DNA of 8,772 nt, from positions 1-8,772 of the forward strand of contig JAKMFM010000142.1 in assembly GCA_022425445.1 (NCBI GenBank), read 5' to 3'. Source of the DNA: Planktomarina sp. GTDB lineage: Bacteria > Pseudomonadota > Alphaproteobacteria > Rhodobacterales > Rhodobacteraceae. A program made the position numbers and the translations under genes. Under the pieces are notes generated by a model that was given only the letters and a program-made list of their open reading frames with translations, was not told where the DNA came from and ran no database searches. Positions 6,272-8,772 of this stretch are shown piece after piece. Position 1 is the first letter of the stretch, and every line of letters begins with the position of its first letter.

Positions 6272-6334
6272 ATGACATATTTTAATTACACCCCTTGGTC
6301 TGCGTGTCGTGGCACTCGAGGCGCTGCGTCCTAA
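6272..6334 (+). CDS. Possible 20-residue micro-protein or leader peptide
   Basis: ATG at 6272 follows AGGGAGG (6257-6263) with 8-nt spacing, one of the strongest ribosome binding sites in the window. The frame encodes 20 residues beginning MTYFNYTPWS and ending RGAAS before TAA. It has no run of one amino acid like a classical attenuation leader and no membrane segment. Two hairpins start 13 nt after the stop. It could be a translated leader for the downstream genes, a small protein, or the 5' part of a dual-function small RNA. I do not recognise the sequence. Confidence 0.35.
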   Translation: MTYFNYTPWSACRGTRGAAS

Positions 6335-6347
6335 CGAATGTGTAACC

Positions 6348-6385
6348 GGGCATTTTTGCCCTAAGCCCTGCCCAAATTTCAGGGC
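6348..6385 (+). ncRNA. Two adjacent small hairpins, possible sRNA or leader structure
   Basis: Hairpin 1: GGGCA (6348-6352) pairs with TGCCC (6357-6361) around a TTTT loop. Hairpin 2: GCCCTG (6365-6370) pairs with CAGGGC (6380-6385) around a 9-nt loop. The GGGC/GCCC segments are also mutually complementary, so alternative pairing between the two is possible. No T-run follows, so a simple terminator is unlikely. Confidence 0.3.
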
Positions 6386-6488
6386 CCAACCCTCATAACT
6401 CCAATCCATTTATAAGCCATCGGCTCTAGGCCGCGGCTGTCTATTTTATCACATCGAGCGTGGCTTTTGCCCGTTCAGGAGACATATC

Positions 6489-6704
6489 ATGACACTGATT
6501 GAACGCGACCATCTCTTGGCGCATATGCAAGATCTCATCAAAGACCATGGAACTTTTCGAGTCTTGTGCCAAATCCTCAAACTCAAATTGAGACAACGCA
6601 GACCCAAGCGCGCCATGCGCTTGCCCATAAATCCGCATATGCGCCGCGATATTGGGTTGCCACCTGAGTACAAACCGCGTGATCCATTCAAAACTCTTTT
6701 GTAG
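6489..6704 (+). CDS. Small DUF1127-like protein
   Basis: A 71-residue basic protein. Residues ~45-60, LPINPHMRRDIGLPPE, match the hallmark of DUF1127 proteins (L-S-x-x-x-L-R-D-I-G-L). The preceding stretch is rich in Arg/Lys with Leu (FRVLCQILKLKLRQRRPKR), as usual in the family. A good AGGAG lies 7 nt before the ATG. Some DUF1127 proteins, such as CcaF1 of Rhodobacter sphaeroides, bind RNA and influence small-RNA maturation; others are linked to stress or phosphate responses. No CCTCCTCCC-type CcsR small RNA motif follows it here. The gene ends 55 nt before ttcA. The exact role is unknown; the N-terminal half is unlike typical members. Confidence 0.65.
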   Translation: MTLIERDHLLAHMQDLIKDHGTFRVLCQILKLKLRQRRPKRAMRLPINPHMRRDIGLPPEYKPRDPFKTLL

Positions 6705-6759
6705 CTCGGCAGGCCTACCAGCAATTGCAACCCAGCAACGGCTTGGGCATAAGGAGCGC

Positions 6760-7596
6760 ATGTTCGACGATGACACAGAAATTCACCGCCTTTTTGAGGG
6801 AGCACCAAAGACCACTGAGTTCAAAAAGCTCCGCAAGCGCCTGCTGCGCAACACCCGCGAAGCCATCGAACACTATGGGATGATTGAACCAGGTGCGCGC
6901 TGGCTGGTCTGCCTATCGGGCGGGAAAGACAGCTACACGCTGCTGGCGGTGCTCTATGAGTTGAAGTGGCGCGGCCTGCTGCCAGTGGAATTGATTGCCT
7001 GTAATCTCGATCAAGGACAACCGGGCTTTCCCGCAACCGTTTTGCCGGAGTTCCTGGAGCGTATGCAGGTGCCGCATCGCATTGAATACCGCGACACCTA
7101 TTCCGTGGTGATGGACAAAACACCGGCCGGGCGCACCTTTTGTGCCCTGTGTTCCCGGCTGCGCCGTGCCAATCTGTACCGGATTGCGCGCGAGGAAGGG
7201 TGCTCCGCGGTGGTCTTGGGTCACCACCGCGATGATATTTTAGAAACATTTTTCATGAATCTGTTTCATGGCGGCCGATTGGCCACAATGCCACCTAAAC
7301 TGGTCAATGAAGATAAAGATCTGTTTTTGTACCGCCCCCTTGCCCATGTTGCTGAGCAAGATTGCGAGGCTTTTGCCAAGGCGATGAATTATCCAATCAT
7401 TCCGTGCGATCTTTGCGGCAGTCAAGATGGGCTGCAGCGTCAACAGGTCAAGGCAATTTTGGATGGCTGGGAGGCCAATCATCCCGGACGGCGCAATGTG
7501 CTGTTTCGCGCATTGACCAATGCCAGACCTTCCCACCTTCTTGACAGCAAGTTGTTTGATTTCCTTGGCCTGGCTCTCGAACCGCGAAACGAGTAG
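6760..7596 (+). CDS. ttcA: tRNA 2-thiocytidine(32) synthetase TtcA
   Basis: A 278-residue enzyme that adds sulfur to cytidine 32 of certain tRNAs, using ATP and a [4Fe-4S] cluster. The PP-loop ATPase motif is SGGKDS (53-58). The cluster cysteines are seen as TFCALC (Cys128, Cys131) and PCDLC (Cys216). The GHHRDDILETFFMNLF block (154-169) is characteristic of TtcA. The ATG at 6760 is chosen because AAGGAG lies 3 nt upstream and the protein then has normal length; an upstream ATG at 6652 would overlap the DUF1127-like gene. Substrate tRNAs include some tRNA-Arg, and a tRNA-Arg(ACG) gene happens to lie 5 kb away, but this is probably coincidence. Confidence 0.96.
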   Translation: MFDDDTEIHRLFEGAPKTTEFKKLRKRLLRNTREAIEHYGMIEPGARWLVCLSGGKDSYTLLAVLYELKWRGLLPVELIACNLDQGQPGFPATVLPEFLERMQVPHRIEYRDTYSVVMDKTPAGRTFCALCSRLRRANLYRIAREEGCSAVVLGHHRDDILETFFMNLFHGGRLATMPPKLVNEDKDLFLYRPLAHVAEQDCEAFAKAMNYPIIPCDLCGSQDGLQRQQVKAILDGWEANHPGRRNVLFRALTNARPSHLLDSKLFDFLGLALEPRNE

Positions 7597-7667
7597 AATC
7601 CTCCCGCCAATTAAGCAAATCCTTACCATTTATCCGCTACCTGTGCCAGCGACAATAAGGATGACCC

Positions 7668-8708
7668 GTGATTGCTTGGCAAAACCACTCCGCAAGCCGA
7701 TTGCACAATGGCCTATTATGGGCCCTTGGCGCAATCTGCGGCACCGCTTTAACAGCCAGTCTCGCGCGGGTCTTCGCGCCGGAGGCGGGCCTGTGGAGTG
7801 CGATTGTATCATCTGCGCTGGCGGCGCTCCTAATTTGGGCTGTCACCCCCAAAGCAACGACCATCACAACGCCCAGCGCGCCCGCGACAAATACGGGGCC
7901 TCCACCCACCGCTCACGAGCTCAATTCCACCTTCAAAAATCAAGAAATTCTGCCATATTTTCAACCACAAGTCAGCCTGAAAGATGGGAAGATCACCGGC
8001 ATTGAGGCTTTGGCACGCTGGCATCATCCAAGTCATGGGACGGTTGCACCCTTGGCCTTTTTACCCGCGGTCGCCCGGGCTCAGCTGTGGCACAAATTGA
8101 CAGATACGATACTACATGCCTCCCTAAGCGCCATTCGCGATCTGGAAGATGCTGGGGTTTTCGTGCCGCAAGTCGGCGTCAATTTTGCGCAATCTGATCT
8201 CGAGGATCCGCAGCTGATCACCCGGATCCTATGGGCTTTGGACCAATTCGATCTACAGCCCGACAGGCTGTCGGTAGCGGTGCTTGAAAATGTTGTGGTT
8301 CAAGACGCGGCATCGCCGGTGCGCAACTCAGTGAATACTCTGGCCAAGCTCGGATGTCACATCGATCTTGATGATTTCGGCACCGCGCAAAATCCATTTA
8401 ATTCTCTCCGCCAATTGAACATTGACCGAATGAAAATTGATCGCTCTTTTATTCTCAACATCGACAGCGAACCAAAAAAGCAAGATATGCTTGCGGCCGT
8501 CGTTTTATTGGCGCAACGCCTTAACCTTGACACTATCGCAGAGGGGATAGAAACCAATGCGGAGCGGCGCCTTGTGCAAAAACTTGGCTGCGGCCACGCG
8601 CAGGGGTTCGGAATCGGTCGCCCCATGCCCCTTGATCAATTGCTAAATTGGGCCCGACAATACCAACAGTCGCCCCACCCGCATGCATCACCCGCAAAAT
8701 TGGCATAA
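7668..8708 (+). CDS. Membrane-anchored EAL-domain protein (c-di-GMP related)
   Basis: A 346-residue protein with two N-terminal membrane segments (about 13-33 and 42-60), a Pro/Thr-rich linker and an EAL domain from about residue 88. EAL domains cleave or bind cyclic di-GMP. Catalytic positions seen are E113-A-L, Asn172, Asp235-Asp236, Lys256, Glu292 (AEGIET) and Gln312. In the ELEITE-type strand it has LSVAVLEN (201-208): the second Glu is kept (Glu207), but the position of the first, a metal ligand, appears to be Ala204. Loop 6 reads DDFGTAQNPF instead of DDFGTGYSS. It may be a weak enzyme or a binding-only protein. No GGDEF domain is present. The GTG start at 7668 has TAAGGAT upstream. It follows ttcA by 71 nt and probably shares its transcript. 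Confidence 0.9.
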   Translation: MIAWQNHSASRLHNGLLWALGAICGTALTASLARVFAPEAGLWSAIVSSALAALLIWAVTPKATTITTPSAPATNTGPPPTAHELNSTFKNQEILPYFQPQVSLKDGKITGIEALARWHHPSHGTVAPLAFLPAVARAQLWHKLTDTILHASLSAIRDLEDAGVFVPQVGVNFAQSDLEDPQLITRILWALDQFDLQPDRLSVAVLENVVVQDAASPVRNSVNTLAKLGCHIDLDDFGTAQNPFNSLRQLNIDRMKIDRSFILNIDSEPKKQDMLAAVVLLAQRLNLDTIAEGIETNAERRLVQKLGCGHAQGFGIGRPMPLDQLLNWARQYQQSPHPHASPAKLA

Positions 8709-8772
8709 AGGGTGCTAAAAGCCCAGAAATCCCCGAATCTACTTGACCTTTTGCCCTGCCGACGGTTGAACC
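8709..8772. other. Right edge, no gene seen
   Basis: The last 64 bases hold no coding start that I can support. A TTGACC at 8743-8748 could be a -35 element for the next gene (probably yidC, from conserved gene order), but no acceptable -10 is visible before the window ends. Confidence 0.4.

Larger units (their letters stand above)
6172..6488. other. Intergenic region between yidD and the DUF1127-like gene
   Basis: A 317-bp gap without a conventional gene. It contains a 20-codon micro-ORF with a strong Shine-Dalgarno (6272-6334), two small adjacent hairpins (6348-6385) and the ribosome site of the next gene (AGGAG at 6477-6481). I could not find a convincing sigma-70 or RpoH-type promoter by eye. 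The size and structure allow an independent transcript or small RNA. Confidence 0.5.

Noticed and set aside
6441..6808. Minus-strand frames opposite the DUF1127-like gene
   Set aside because: They have no family motif, whereas the plus-strand gene has a good Shine-Dalgarno and the RRDIGL signature.
7520..8005. 161-codon plus-strand frame across the ttcA end and EAL start
   Set aside because: Out of frame with two well-supported proteins and without motifs.
8743..8772. Promoter for a downstream yidC
   Set aside because: TTGACC fits a -35, but the sequence 17 bp later does not resemble a -10 and the window ends.

Overview
The window looks like chromosomal DNA of an alphaproteobacterium, most likely of the Rhodobacteraceae/Roseobacter group. 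This is inferred from the style of the RpmH, RnpA and YidD proteins, the rpmH-rnpA-yidD order, a TtcA and an EAL protein in the same neighbourhood, and TTGACT/CTATCT-like promoter elements. No database search was possible, so gene calls rest on recognised motifs.

Region 1 (1-1480) is AT-richer than the rest, full of stop codons and gene-poor. It holds short tandem repeats, an ORF whose last ~45 residues resemble the C-terminal end of large serine recombinases, and four copies of TTCCCTGTTAATT just after it. It ends against the 3' end of tRNA-Arg(ACG) (1480-1556, minus strand). I read it as the decayed edge of an integrated element or island.

Region 2 (1568-5159) is read leftwards. It has the tRNA-Arg promoter, then, going against the numbering, a three-gene minus-strand cluster: a TVP38/TMEM64 (VTT-domain) membrane protein, a flavin disulfide oxidoreductase related to dihydrolipoamide dehydrogenase and mercuric reductase, and an orphan membrane histidine kinase. 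The gaps are 2 and 18 nt. The cluster ends in an intrinsic terminator that overlaps the kinase stop codon.

Region 3 (5309-8772) is read rightwards. A good promoter precedes rpmH, rnpA and yidD, i.e. a ribosomal protein, the RNase P protein and a membrane-insertion helper. A strong hairpin lies at the 5' end of rnpA. A 317-bp gap follows, with a 20-codon micro-ORF behind a strong Shine-Dalgarno and two small hairpins. Then come a DUF1127-like small protein, ttcA (tRNA 2-thiocytidine synthetase) and a membrane-anchored EAL-domain protein that seems to have lost one metal-binding glutamate. In related genomes yidC usually follows this cluster; it is probably just past the right edge.

No CRISPR array, intact mobile element or wholly new multi-gene system is evident. 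The best leads are the rnpA hairpin, the micro-ORF/hairpin region, the recombinase fragment with its repeats beside tRNA-Arg, the VTT-oxidoreductase-kinase cluster with a Tyr at the usual catalytic His position, and the altered EAL site.
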